Source: Phallusia fumigata (lineage: Eukaryota > Chordata > Ascidiacea > Phlebobranchia > Ascidiidae). From it: a stretch of 57,249 nt of DNA. The stretch's first letter is position 1, and each line of letters opens with the position of its first letter. Below, one piece after another: positions 15,001 to 30,000 of this stretch. Location of the stretch: NCBI GenBank assembly GCA_008931825.1, contig QXVZ01000228.1, positions 5,730 through 62,978 of the forward strand. The letters are read 5' to 3'. Under the pieces are notes generated by a model that saw only the letters and a list, made by a program, of their open reading frames with translations, ran no database searches and had not been told where the DNA came from. Both the position numbers and the translations under genes were made by a program.

Positions 15001-18000
15001 GAGTATAATTCCAATTCCAGTGATTTTAACTGGAAAAGACACAACAGTAAGTCCTTTGTGTGTGTGTACTTCTTGACAATTTGATAATAAAATGTGTTTG
15101 AGTTAAAATGTTGGTGTGTAGTTGCTACATATCTTGGTTGGTTGCAGTCAGGCATTTTGGTTTTATTATTTTTTATTACAGATGTTCAATTAAAGAAGTT
15201 ATTAAAAAACGTTACAAGGTTCCACGATTTTCTGACAAAGAATTTATCGTACAGTGAAGAGAAAAGTAATGAAATAATAAACTCGCGTATAAATTTGAAC
15301 AAGGTTAGTCAAATATGTTGTAAATTCTTTATGTGGCAGATTTAGTTTTATAACCATAGTAAAATGGTAGATGGATTCGAAAAGGTGACTTGAATGTTTC
15401 AAGTTCTTTTTCTACAACTAAGTGAGATTCAGACAGACAAAAACTTGTTTGAAGTAAATTTTTCAAATAATAAAAAACACAAATGCTCATTTTAATGCTG
15501 AGGCTAATTTTTACTGACAATATCATTTTTTAATAAGCATTATTTTCCACGCTTAGGCGTTGGCATCATATAAACATCACAAACAAAAATTGGATCGTGA
15601 CAAGCGAAGTGTAGAAGAACCACTAGAAGATTTTGATCCATTGTTTTCACCTCGATATTCAAACATGGATGAGGAGGTGAGCAACTTTACTTGTTTAATC
15701 AACATGATTAACTCATTTCTGCTAGATTTTATTTAACAAGTTTGTTTGTTTTGTAAACACATTTCTGTTTAAAATACCAAACAGGATTTGGGGATTGTTA
15801 TAGTGTAACAAGATTTTGTTTAACATGTTTGTGTGAAATGTTTTGGTTTAAGTTTCGACATTATTGGTTGTCTCTGTTAAACATAGCTGTGTTAATTGTT
15901 TGTTTAAATTTCAGATGATGTCTTCTGTTTTGCTTCCGTTTACAATTCAGCAACTCACTTCACTTCAAAACATCACATCAAGTGATTATGACGATATTCC
16001 CACACAGAGAAGGATAAATGCGTTAAAGGTAATTGCTTTATTATTGCCAAAAATACCAAACATTAGTTGTGTACCAGCTCATCAAATCTGTTTTGTGCAG
16101 AATTTTATTGTTATCTGTTTTTGGCAAAGGCACAAAAGATTCTGTATTTTAACTGCAACCTTTTTAAATTTTTTAAATGTGCGACTTTGCATGATTAAAC
16201 GTTAGTATTTCCAACAGTAAAATACATTTTATTCTTGTTTCTGCCCTGGCAAATGTTAGTGTTGCAGAATTAAACCTTTCATTTTTTTGTTTTTTAGACA
16301 ATAGTTTTATCACCACAAAATCTTCATGCAGCAATTTGTAAGTCAAGTTATTTTGGAATTCAACCTTCTTTTCCACGCAGCAATTATACAGTAAGTTTCC
16401 CAACAGAAATGTTTGTCAACTTTTAATACTTATTTTTGTTTCTAGTTGAAACATTTGCAGTTAAAAACTGTCTGACAAACAATTCCAACTTAGTTTTTTT
16501 GCTGATAGTTTTGTTGTCAGTCAATGTACTTGTACCAATGTTATTTCAGTGGTTTATTTCTTCTAGGAGAGCCATACACAACAAATGTGCAACGAACGAA
16601 ACGAAACCAAGTGGGAGGAATTATCATCGGAGCTCAAACAACAAATTAACATGTCTGCATTGTTTCAAGACTTCACCATGTCGACGCACAATCAGGAAAT
16701 TGGGACAAACTTTAAACAAAACTTGGATTTAGTTTTATATGAGGTTATTGTGGAGATGGATTTCTACATTGTCTGTTAAGATGCAAATTGGTTTAAAATG
16801 CAAATTCAATGTCACAAAGTTAACTTGCGCTTGAACAAGATCAGTGTTGGTTCATTGTTAAACTGTTGGTTTAATAAAAGTACTTCAAAGTAGTAGTTAA
16901 AATTTTGTGATATTATAATTTGCACCTTATGATCACAAACAGACCTGTGGTACCAAAAAATTAAGATTTTTTTTATTTTTATACAGCTAAAAGAGTTACA
17001 GCTAATATCCTCGTATATTAAATCTCTATCGATGATTATCCAAATTCTCCCGATTTCCCCTTGTGACGATCCCAAGCCGACAAACAAACCGCCATCAACT
17101 GTCGCAAACCACTCCGATTATTTCATGTGTAAGTTGACAGTTTGATACAATTTTGACAGAGTAAATTTTTTTAAATTGTTTTGGGGGGGATGTTGATAAA
17201 TTTTTTTTGCTCATTTATATACAAATATTTTGCAACAAATTGTATTGAAATTGTTGGGTGAAATCTGATTTTGCCGACTATTGCTTAGTTAATGTACATG
17301 ATTTGATAACTGTTGGTTACGATGTGTAAGATTTCTGAGGTTGGAAAGGTGATTTTGCTTGATGGCATTTTACATGTTGATTTTCTTTTTCCCACAGTTG
17401 CATGGAATGAATCCACTGCTATGCCTCATTTGCATAATATGACACAAGCTAATTTGCATACAACCACCACAACGACGATGAAACAGAAACAAAAGACGAG
17501 TCAGCAGATTAACAAGGAGAGTTACATTGCATTGTGGGCAGCTATGCAACCGATCATATGCGGCGACAAAAAGTATGTGAAACACAAAAAAATTTATGCT
17601 GCTATAACTTTTGTAACATTGTTTAGGTAAATACTTTTTGGTTTGGTTTATGTGTGTGTGTTGAAAACATCCTGCATCAATTAATCATCTTTTGTTGCAA
17701 CAGGCCAAACCAGCATAGAAATCTTACCAACTTTAAGCTGACCGGTCGTCAGAAATATAACCTAGGAGTTTTGATTCACGTTCTAACAAGCAACCCGAAA
17801 ATTCTGTACGCACCAAACAACACTCAAGTCGACGATGTTATTAGAAAAGTAAGTGTTGTCTTAAAATTATTTTATCCCTAAATATGTGATATTTTCTGCC
17901 CCACATGGCAACCATAACTCAAAGAACTTTTTGTAACCACACACATATGAAAACCTCAAATAAATAAAGAATTTTAAGCACAAAACCTTCATGTTGAACA

Positions 18001-21000
18001 CTCAATTACTTCTGCTATGTTTATTGTGACTGGTCATTGTGGTTCTGCTGTGTTATGAATCACACAACTGTTTGCGATCACTAACGAAGCAGGTTTCTCA
18101 CAAAGTTTGCAATTTTGATCTAGGCGAACACAAGTTTTGCGATCATCGGAAATATCACTGATGCTGCCCTCCGGTGGAGAAATGTTTCAAAGCAGATTCG
18201 AGAAATGCTTGAAAACCCGAACATTGATGAAACACTGACCTGGCTAAGCAGTGTAAAAACACAAATTAGGAAGTGTTTATGTTTTGTAAATGCTAACAGA
18301 ATATTTTTCAGACTAAGAAGTCATATTTGTCAAACCCTGAGTTGGTGTTGAATCTCACTGACGGCTACCCTATGTTGCAAAAATATTTGGAAAGTAACGA
18401 ATCCCTTCCTAATAAAACTAGAATTTTGACAAAACTTGATGAAATTGACAATGCTGCTTGCAGCTGGAGGAAGGTAAAAATGTTGTTATGAGATGAACTA
18501 AGCTTTTTACATTGGAACTGGCAGTCACATGTGACTTAATAAGCTTTGCGTAGCAAAAGTTTATTGTAAATAATTATTCTGGTAACACTTTGTATTGATC
18601 CACTGATGGGTCAATCTGCGATTCGCACAAGTAATTCTATCAACAACATTTTGTTTCCAGTTTGTTTCTGGGATCAGCATCAATTGGTTCAAGGGATTCC
18701 GTACTGAGGACGAGGCTGTGAAGTATGTGACCACTCAAGCATATCAAGACAATGCCTCTATATTTGCAAGTACGTTTGATCTGAAATTCATATATTGTAT
18801 GAGAAAGCAGCCTTGCTTGTTTTATAAACTAAACATTTTGTCAACACCAGATGCCATCATCGTTAATGATTTAATAAGGGTCTCTGGTGCAAGCCCTATT
18901 GTATGGTGGCATGAGTTGTTACTGAAACATTTGATTAATATGAATCATGTCATTTAAAACTTAAAAAGATTATGACCAGATCTGTTTTAGTGTTCCTTTT
19001 AATTGAAAAAACTTTGATATTTAGTCACACCTTCTAATTGTTTCAGCTTTGGTGTTCGAAGTCGACGACGGTGGTCGGTTGAAACCTCATGTTGTCTACA
19101 AGATCCGTCAGAACGCAAGCTTCACACAGGACACATCGCAAATCAGATTGTCATACTGGAGATCCGATCCTTACAACTGGGACTTTAAATATTATGATGT
19201 AAGCTCAACATTTTTTCTCCTTAATCAATGTGTTAATATTTTTGTTTAACCCAGTGGTGTTAACCTACAGGCAATTTCCCACAATGACAGGGGAGCAGCA
19301 GGTAAAAACTGAAAACAACACTGTGTTATATCATGGCAGAGCTAGCAAATTTCAATAATTTTGTTTTTGGTAAATGGTAGACAATGGAAATTTGGTGTTA
19401 ACAAGATCGATATTGAGGAAAAACTTTACGAATCTCTGAATAAGTGTTTGTTTTTATTAATTCAACAAATATTCGTGTTGACAAAGTTTCGGTTTGGTAG
19501 CCTACAGGAAACTGCTGGATTTGGTGTGTTTCACAAAATATTGTGTTCTTTCGATAGTTTTAAACCTTAACTCTGTTTCACAGTTTGGCTTCGTGTGGTT
19601 GCAAGACATCATCGAGCGCTCGATCATGTGGGAATTCATCGGTCATGACATCGTCAGTCCTGGGGCTTACCTTCACGAAATGCCCTATCCATGCTATATA
19701 TTCGATGTGTAAGTTGGAATAAAGTTTGTAAACAAAATACTGGGACTGGAAATGAACAGTTTTGTAAATGTCAAAAATTTCTGTTCAAATTATAATGTGG
19801 ATTTGTCAGTAAGAAGATACAAGCCCATATGTGTGTTAAACATATTTCAGTTTGGACAAATGCCTTGTTATTATCAGAAAAGTACTTGCTGGAATCTTTT
19901 TATTAAGGCTATTTTAAAACCCTTAATTGTGTACCTGAATTTGCTGGATTTGCAAAAAAGATGTTGTTGTAATATTGAGGAAAATGTGAATTTTCTTGTG
20001 CATTTTACCGTGTGGTGGTTGTTTACTAACTTGGTTTATTGTTAGTTTTTCTATGGATCTGGAACACATCATGCCGTTAGCTATGATATTATCGTGGGTC
20101 TACACGGTTGCGATGCTCGTGCAACATATTGTGTACGAAAAGGAACAGAGACTAAAAGAGGTCGGTTTGATTTCCTAGCTTGTTCAAACCTGACACAACA
20201 TTGTGTTTTGCTGAGTAAATTATATGAGTGAGTTTGCTGCTGCAAAGTTACCACTAACAGTCCAGGTTCAACCCAAAAATACAGAAAAACTCCTTTTTAT
20301 CAGTATTACTAAATCAACTTTTAATGCAGGTAATGAAAATCATGGGTTTATCAAACGGAGTCCATCTACTCGCTTGGTTCATATCATCCTTTCTGCAATT
20401 ACAAGTGTCGGTTACTGTGATCGCTCTAATACTCAAGTATGGTGGGGTGTTGGGGAATAGCAATCTGTTCATCATCTGGTTGTTCTTCTCTGTTTATGCT
20501 GCAGCTACCATCATGTTCTGGTGAGAAACCCCTGTCACAAAATTTATTTATTTAATAATAGTTTAGTTAAAATGTATGTAACACAATTGTTACATTCTAA
20601 CCAAGTTGATTGGCAATTCTCAGTAGAACTGCCGGGAGTAAAGTTGTTTAGAAATATAAATGGGTCATTCAGTTTGCATTGCTAATAGATCTTGCATTTT
20701 TAGTTTATTAAGTGAACAGAATTTATCATATTTCAGTTGTAAGTAAATTAAATTAAACCTTAACCCTGGTTTACATAGTGGTTGATGGAAATTAAATTGA
20801 AGTTGTAAGTGAACTTTTACTTCCCGTTTCTTCAGTTTTCTGTTGAGTGTTTTGTTCTCGAAAGCGAAGGTAGCTTCTGCCTGCAGCGGGATAATCTACT
20901 TTCTCACCTATCTCCCGTTCGCTTACATGACAATACAGGAATTTCTGCTTCATGAAAAAATTCCAATGTCGGCTAAAGTATGTGGGGTAAGTAACAGTTT

Positions 21001-24000
21001 AATTTTTGCAATATTTAATCTAAACACATTGTTAAGTTTCTGTTAGCTTTTATCAAATCAGTAAACTTTATTGTTTCAAATAAACTTTTACTCTTCAAAT
21101 ATGAAGTGTTGAAAGCTGTTTTTTGTCAGTTTTCACAAACTTAAGTTGTGCACGACAAATATATTTCTTATTTCAGTCACTTTTGTCGACAACTGCTTTT
21201 GGACTTGGTGCAAAATACTTTGCAATGTACGAACTATCTGGTTACGGAATTCAGTGGGACAACATTGCTCTCACACCACTAGAGGGAGACACATTCAGTT
21301 TGTTCCAGGTAAACCCATGTTTAATTTCTCTTAGTGGCAGACTTAGTTTTTGGCAATGTCACTCCTTACTCTTAATTGCTTGAAAGTTTTAATGTAAACT
21401 GTAATGTTGATCTCAGCATTATAGTAAATAATAAGTGCTGGATTGATGTTTGCAGGCGATGTACATGTTGCTGGCCGATGTGTTTCTGTATGCAATTCTC
21501 ACATGGTACATCGACGCTGTGCTACCTGGACAGTATGGCTTGCCACGACCATGGTATTTCCTGTTTACTGAGGTGAGAACAATATTGAGTGCTACTAATT
21601 ATGGGGGTTTTGATTCTGTGTGTTTTGTTTTTACTTGCTTCTCAATAATGAAATTACTTGGTAACCTCTGTTAGGCTCCTATCGTACATTCGTATCCCAA
21701 TGCAAAAATAAATCTTGCCTATGCTCCCATAAAATGAAACATGTGGGACTATAATTTGGTATACGCATCGTGCATGCCTGGCATGATTTATATATGAGTG
21801 TGCTGATGTTGTTGGCCTGCATGAATGCATATTATCCACAGTATACTGCAGTTGCCTCGTTAACTTTTATATTATAATAATTATTGCAGTCATACTGGCT
21901 GGGACACGGTGGAACAGATGCTGATTGTTGTTCCTCGTGGAAACCATGGCGATGGTTGTTTTGTCATCATAGTAACATGGATGATTATGTTGCCCTGGAT
22001 ACCGATGACGAAGCACTTATTGAAACCCCGTCAGCAAACTTGAGACTCGGAGTAAAAATCCAAAAACTAACAAAGGTTTGAAATGTTTTGTTAATTTTCA
22101 AATGTTTTATGCCTAAATACTTGCATGTTTGGTGCAAGTCTTATTGTATTACTGATGATGGCGAGGTATTACCAAAACATTTTATAAATAAAGCATGTCG
22201 CTTTGAACAACTAATTGGTTCAGTTTTGTTTTAAGTCTAAGAGTTATATCAAATTAAATTAATGTCATGATTCATATTATGTAGTTAGGAATATTTTCTG
22301 CAACTATGATTGTTGATAAAAATGTAAACAGTTTAAAACCTGCTTTGCTTTTGCAGAAATACAAGAGAGGAAAGAAGAAAGCTGTTAACAAACTCACCCT
22401 GAATTTGTACGAGGATCAGATCACCTCCTTCCTAGGTCACAATGGAGCTGGGAAAACAACAACCATGTCCATGTTGACGGGTAAGTTAAACAAATTTGAC
22501 TTAAAAAAACATGTCAATTTGTACAGAAATATAAAATAAGGTGCTTAAAAGTTATGGGTAAAAGTGAAGCAAAGAAGTTTGTGATTGTTTGCAGAGACTT
22601 GGATATAGTTTTCAATACAGGGGGGGCTTGCTTGGCTTATTGATAAGTTGGAATGGAGCATTGTTTTCATAGGGGATTGTGTTGTAAAAGCTGAGTAACT
22701 GTATGTATCTTGTAGCATGGATTCTGAAGGGATTCTGTTTATCCGTAAGAAATCGAATTTTATAAACTTACGTTAAACAAATGAAATTGATGAAAGTTTT
22801 CCTAAAATTTAAGGCCAAGAACTATGACAAATTCAATAAAATTTGGTTGTGACCTTGATGTGACCTTGTTCCAGGTCTGATCCCCCCGACTTCAGGCACT
22901 GCTTACATTTACGGTCGTGATATCAGATCAGAGATGCTCGACATTAGGAAGAGTTTAGGAATGTGTCCGCAACACAACGTCCTGTTCGATGTGCTCACTG
23001 TCGAGGAACACCTGTGGTTCTATGCAAGACTCAAGGTGGTTTGTGTGTGATTTCTGTGTAACTACATACAACTAAGGTTAGGTGAAAATTTGCAACAATT
23101 CTTTTTGCAGTGTAATGATGTAAGGTTGTATTGCCAAAGAACAAATACTGGAATAAACTTGTGTTATTACAGAGTTCCTTGTAAATTTCTTGTAGCACTA
23201 AAGACTGACAACTTTTTGTTTAAAACTGCTCTCAAAAGAAATAAGGTAGCTTCTTATTGATGAGGTGCCGACTGGATTTATAAGAACTGCAAAGTAGATG
23301 TTAAAAAAGTAAAGTAGTTTAAGATATGCTGAGACAAACCTGTAATTACCTCCACTTGTTCAAAGGGAGTCCCTGCTCACCTCATAGCAAGCGAGATGGT
23401 TCAGTTCCTGGAAGACATCGGACTTGAACAGAAGCGGAAGTGCAAAGTCGAAACTTTGTCGGGAGGAATGAAAAGAAAACTATCTGTTGCTATTGGTAAC
23501 CAATATTGCAGTTTGTTTATTTTTGTGTTTTTAAGTAGTTTAAGTGCTTCTGGTTTGGTAGCCGTATTTCTCATACCTGGTTGGTTTGCAATATAGAATT
23601 AATTTGATTGGGTGTCTTAGCTTTGTTAGGTTAGAAGTTTGATTCCTACCTTTTTTCTTGTCAGCACCCCACCCTTTTAAAATACCCCTTTTGTAATTGA
23701 AAAAAAGGAAATATTGTTTGCATGCTCAAATATCAAAACCGTTGAATTTCTTGAGACACCCGTGTTTAGTAGCGAACATTCCACAAGCATCATGGAAAAT
23801 TTAGACATGATTGGTGTAGATGTAATCAAGTATCTATGTAACCAACCCCAATGGATCAGCATCCTCGCACAACAACTGGTCTCATGTCCCGGTTAAAAAC
23901 CTCTGTGTTAGGACATTGAAATGTAAAGTACATTTTTTCTTCAGCATTTGTTGGGGGATCGCAAACAGTTATACTGGATGAGCCGACTGCAGGAGTTGAT

Positions 24001-27000
24001 CCCTACGCTCGTAGGGCGATCTGGGATTTAATCATCAAATATAAAGAAGGAAGAACAATTTTACTTTCAACCCATCATATGGATGAAGCTGATTTGCTCG
24101 GTATGTTGTCATTGAATTTAAAACTTACAAACCTCTGTGTGATTTAGAGCTGGGTTTATTTTCACATTTTTATGCAAAACCACGTGATTCGTTGTGTGTA
24201 TTGGGTACAGCCTGTTTATATAACAATTCTGTGTTTTCATGGTAAAAACTCTGTGTCTGTCTGTTATAGTTCAGGAATTAGAAAATGTTTTGAAAACAAA
24301 AGATTAACAATTTGTTCTTCAGTACAACTTGGTTTAAAATGTTCAGATGAATAAAAATACCTTTGTCAAAATGAAAAAAAATTCTTGAGGTTTTCCATAT
24401 TCAGCTATTCAGTTTATTCAGCTATAACTAATCTTCTCAATAACTTTTAGGAGACCAGATCGCGATTATTTCCAACGGTCAACTTTGCTGTGTGGGAAGC
24501 TCATTGTTCCTGAAAAGTAACTATGGCGACGGATACCTTCTCACTCTGATTAAAAAGGTTTGTTCCATTCTATTGTTATCGTCGTCACGCTGTGGTGATT
24601 CCGCAGTCGACCGTGTAGCACTGTTGATAAGGTTGGTTGTTGATGAATTTAGTTCTGTGTTAACCAATCGTGTTCCATTGGGATGACGCTCAAGTTACTG
24701 GCGGGATTTGAAGACATGTCCTTTTGATCACGAGGTGCCAACATGGACATCTGGTAGAATTTACTAAATCCGTGATGTAATTGGCTGCCTCTTGTTTATC
24801 TGGGGCGTTGTATCTGCTCTTGTTTATCTGGGGCGTTGTATTTTTTGCCACTCAACATCCGACATGTGTTGCCTCCTGCCCAGGGGTTGGGGATATCCCC
24901 CCCCTCCCCACCATAAACAATCTATCTCATGTATTTGTTTGTGTAGGAATCGTCACAAACCGAATCCGAATCTCAATCTTCGAAATCCAGCGATGCACAG
25001 GAGACGAAAGTCACAAAGTAATGCAATGTTTAGGACAAGAGTTTTTCTCGATAACTTGGTTTTATTGACGATTTTGTCACATTAGGATTTTGTTGCAAAG
25101 CCTTTAAACCGTTCAATTTGACAATTTGGAATTTTTGTTCTCAAACAGATTTGTGAAAGAACAAGTTCCCTCTGCCGTTGTGACGTCACAATCGAACTCG
25201 CAGATATCGTTCAACCTTCCATCGGAAGCTGCGAGGAAAGGAGGATTCCAGCGTCTGTTCGAAAACCTGCCGCCACGCATGAGCGAGCTTAACGTTAGCG
25301 GTTATGGATTGAGCGACACAACACTGGAAGAAGTTTTCCTCAAGATCGACGAGAAATCGAGGTGTGGAGAAAATGCCAAACTATATCTCACAAAAACAAG
25401 CTTTAGTTTTGTTTTTGTTTGATTTCTTCATTACTTTGCAACGACCAACCGTTTGGTTCTACATTTCTTCAATTTATTTAAAGTTAGGTAATGTTAGGTA
25501 AAGCATAATTCACGAAAATTTATAATAGTCTCAATAAGAAGACACAAGCCTGAACTTGTGTGTAAAACATTTTCTATGCTTGACTTCTGTTTGTTTGGTT
25601 CAGATGGGAAAGTGAAGACAGTTTTGCCGAGAAAGAAGTTTCCAAAAAGAAACTGCAAAAAAATTCATCAATGATTTCGCTGGACGACGAGCTCTCATCC
25701 GATATTTGCCAGCCCTCATCCACTTCGAGCTCGCCTTTCATTGGTCCGTCAGGTCACGTGAGCGACGACGAACAACTGCTGGATGTGGCGGAGGTTGGAG
25801 AAGAGGATGCGATGGATCACGGGGATGTTGCGATGATCGATCTCTCGCAAAAACCTGGAACTTCGACCGATGACTGGCGGGGTTCGAACCTTCAACCCTC
25901 TGCTTCTGACCGGAGAGAGCCTGGTTCTTCTGGTGACGCATCCGACGCCCTCAGGTGGCTCGACAGTGCCTCTAGTGTCGAAGTAGGACCAGCAGTTGAC
26001 GACGAACAATTGCTGGATGTTGTCTTTGGGAATTCTTCTTTCTCCAATGATGTCATGGAGCACTTAACAGCCCCACCTAACGGTAGGATTCAGCGCTGAT
26101 CTAAATTTAAAGTTTCCCCGATGAAAGCGCGAACTTCAGTGTACTAATGTTGTTTTCACACAGATCCACGTCCCGCTGTTGAGGATGAAGATGATGAATT
26201 GTTGGATCTGAGTGAGGATTGTGAAGGCGCTGGCAGTTACCAGTTAACGCCGTTTGTCAGGAACCTCCGAATTATGCAGGTGAAAACAATTTCTCTCAGC
26301 GGACGTGACCAGTATTTTACCTGTGATGGATATGTCAGTGAAATTTCGTCTTATTTGTGACCTTCTGCATCGAAGAAATACATGCAAAACTCACTTTTGG
26401 GTGGCCAGAGTGCTTCCAAACAACTTACATTTAAATCTAGTTTGCACAAACCAAACCGCTGCCAACTGTTGTATTCTTTGTCTTATAGCAATGTCAACCA
26501 TTAATGTTTTTAAATTCACGTTGGTAATAGTGCTAGAATATTACCGGAAAATGACGAACTACTTCATATGCTTAAGACATGCATCAGTGGCAGTAGCATA
26601 ACTCCTGTACAATCAATAACAAACCGATATCAACGTGCAAATATTTTCCAGGGTTTGCTCACCAAACGATTTCACTACGCCAGGCGGAACCGCAAAGCAG
26701 TGTTTTACCAAATCATGCTACCAGCATTGTTCGTCATAATTGCGATGACCGTCGCTTTATCGATGCCGACCGCGCGCGACCCTACCCCCCTTATCCTTTC
26801 ACCGTCACAATATCGCAACGTCACACAACCCAAGGGCAACTTCATTCCTGTCACCGACCAACGGGCTCTGTTCCCGATGAAGGGGGCGGAGGCGGATGAA
26901 GCGACACCCAGCGACATCAAGTCGACGTTCTTTCTTCCGTCAGGTGTCGGGGCGACGTGTGTACTGAAACCAAACTCATCGTTCAACTCGCGGCTTACCA

Positions 27001-30000
27001 GTCTCAACCAAACATCCTACAGCGCCGCAAGTGGCGACCTTAAACTCATCTCCAAGTATTTTGACCCCTACTGTCAATCATCCTTCACCTGGGGAATCCC
27101 CATGTCCCAGTTCCTGCCCCCGAACCCCAACCTGCAGGTGGACAGGGGGTTGAACTCGTCGACCGCGTCGGATCGCTCGAATCCCGGCGAAATTTGTTCG
27201 TGTTCTGACGACAACAAAGCTTACGTGTGTCGGGAGAACATTGACGTCAGACCCGGTCACAAGGTCGTCACGGGTGACTGGGTGCTCGACGTCACGGGAA
27301 AATACCCCATCCTACCCTACCTGATGTACACGACCATGGACTATCGCCTTCACCGCTACGGGGCGCTCTCGTTCGGCGAGTTTCGTTCGAATGTGAACGA
27401 GTCGTTCCCCGGGTGGCCGTCACCACTGAGGAAGTTGGCTGTACGCGAAGCCGCCCAGATATTCTACAACCACAAGGTAATACAAAATATTATCTCTATC
27501 CCACACCTTGCTGAATAAAAATGCTTGGAAGCCGACTATGATTCGGTATAACACCTCTTGCAGACCTGGTGTACTGTGATTCATATATGAGTGTGCCGTT
27601 ATCGTTGGCCTGCATTATAACCTAAGGGCAGATCCTACAATTAAATACACGCATGTAAATATTTCATGGTGGGGGACTTCCCTTATGCTGACTGTAAACA
27701 CTTGGAAGGCCGACTATGATTCGGTATAACGCCTCTTGCAAGCGTGACGTACTGTGAACCACGAGGTACAAGCCAAGCACGTGTAAATGTTGTGCAGAAC
27801 TGATATTAATGTCTTTAATATCTTATACTGTAAGAAAGCCGATAAGCTGTCCAATCCTAAATCTAGATTATTATTTCTGGGGGCGTTGATTTAAGCCAAT
27901 GACAACAGCACTCGCATATGAATTACGGTAAGCCAGTTCTGCAAGAGGAGTTACATGAAATTCAAGTTGATTCTGTGATTTATTATCGATTCGAATTCTC
28001 AATTAGTTTTTGTTACCAGGGTTACCATTCGATGCCGATTTACCTGAATGTTCTCAACAACGCGATATTTCGCGCCAACTTGCCGAAATCGAAGGGCGAC
28101 CCTGCAGCTTATGGGATAACTGCCATCAACCACCCGATGAATAAAACTGCAGGTGACGTCATTGTCGTTTAGTTTCACAATTTCTAGCCGTCCAGCAGTA
28201 ACAATTTTGATAACTTCCCAAGAACATCAGCATCGGCTGGTATAGTTTGCCAACAATAAATTAACTTCATGTAGTTTATCCGCCGAAACTTTTACATTCG
28301 GCTGAGTTTATCACTTGTTTCCAACAGGAGCGTTCTCTCTGGACTTCCTCTTCTCCGGAACTGACGTCATAATCGCGATCTTCATCATAGTCGCGATGTC
28401 GTTTGTTCCTGCAAGCTTCCTCGTCTTCCTGGTGGCGGAGAAGTCATCCCGAGCAAAACATCTCCAGTTCATCAGCGGAACAGGACCTCTCACTTACTGG
28501 TTGTCCAACTACATCTGGGACATGCTCAACTTCTTCTTCCCAGCTGTCGTCTGCATCTCAATCCTCCAGCTATTTGACCTTCCCGCTTACACAAGGTCAG
28601 TTAAACACCCAACACGAATCTGTTTACAACTCTTAAATATGTGACGCAACAATAGATTTGTCAATTTTGGTTCTTTAACTGTTAATGAAACTCGCAAATC
28701 GTTTGTTGATTAAAGTCGCAACTTGTTTAAACTTCGCTTGAACTTGTTCGGTGGACAGTTACCGAGCATGAATCACGACTGCGCTCGGTACCGGGTATTC
28801 CCCTAACGTTGGGTAATTTTTAAACCCGGATTTTTGCAGAGGCGAGAACGCGGCGGCTGTTGTGGCGTTGTTCCTCTTGTACGGGTGGTCGATGACACCC
28901 ATGATGTATCCCGCATCCTTCTACTTCGACGTCCCTTCAACCGCGTACGTCTGCATGATCGTCCTCAACCTCTTCGTCGGCATAACAACCGTCGTCACCA
29001 CGTTTATGATGTCACTGTTCCGTAATGACGACCACATGGTGGCGCTGGGGAAGAAGTTGGAGTCTGCGTTCATCGTCTTCCCAAACTACAACCTGGGACG
29101 CGGGCTGATGACGTTGACCTATAACGAGTTCATGAATGAATATTACAACCAGGTAATAAGTTTGCATACATTAGTGTGACAGTCTTGCAATGGTCGTGGG
29201 TTCTAATCCCATCTCTAACTCTTGTGTTTACTCTCGTCAAGAAACCAAAACCGCATTTGTGTTTGTTCCACAAATCTTGTTTCAATTTTTAAGCAGCTTG
29301 ATTTTGTGTCGCCTTTGAAAAAAAATTCGGATTCTTGGATTTAGCCACTGCTTATGTTCACACAGATTGGTGAAACTGACAAAGTGCGCTCCCCCTTCGA
29401 GTGGGAACTCATCACCAGGCAACTGGTTGCTATGGCGATCGAGGGGGTCGCGGGAATTTTCCTGACCGTTCTCTTCCAAGTTCGATTCTTCGTGAAGCGG
29501 CGAACTGCCAACGACACCTGTCACCAGGTGCCGCGACAGGTGTCACTGTCACCGGAGGATGTCGATGTGGCGAACGAGCGACACCGAGTGGCCACAGGAT
29601 CCCAGAGCGATTTAATCGTTGTGAAAAATGTCTCCAAGGTTTACAGCAAGAAGCAGGTGAGTTGAGCAAATACGACGACGCTACTTAGCGTTGAAATGTT
29701 TATAACCAGCGTGTTTCCTTGTGTATATTTTTTTGCAAATTCCACTTTAACCGTTGAGATTACAATTCTTGTGTAATTTTGATGGACTTTAATAAAGATA
29801 AGGATGGATTTCAAATATACTCTCTCTTAAACAAATATGTTTAAGTAAACACACACGAAACTCTCTATTCTACCAAGTTTAAAATATTTTAGAACATAGA
29901 CATAAAAAACGATGATAGGATCACCCCTGAAAAATGTCGAATTAACCCTAGACCCAACCAAACATGTATACAGACTCACACAGTGCTTGGTATGTTGAAC

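Noticed and set aside
25738..26063. Two long minus-strand ORFs (67 and 104 codons) opposite ABCA exon 31
   Set aside because: Shadows of the exon, whose plus-strand frame is continuous and phase-matched on both sides.
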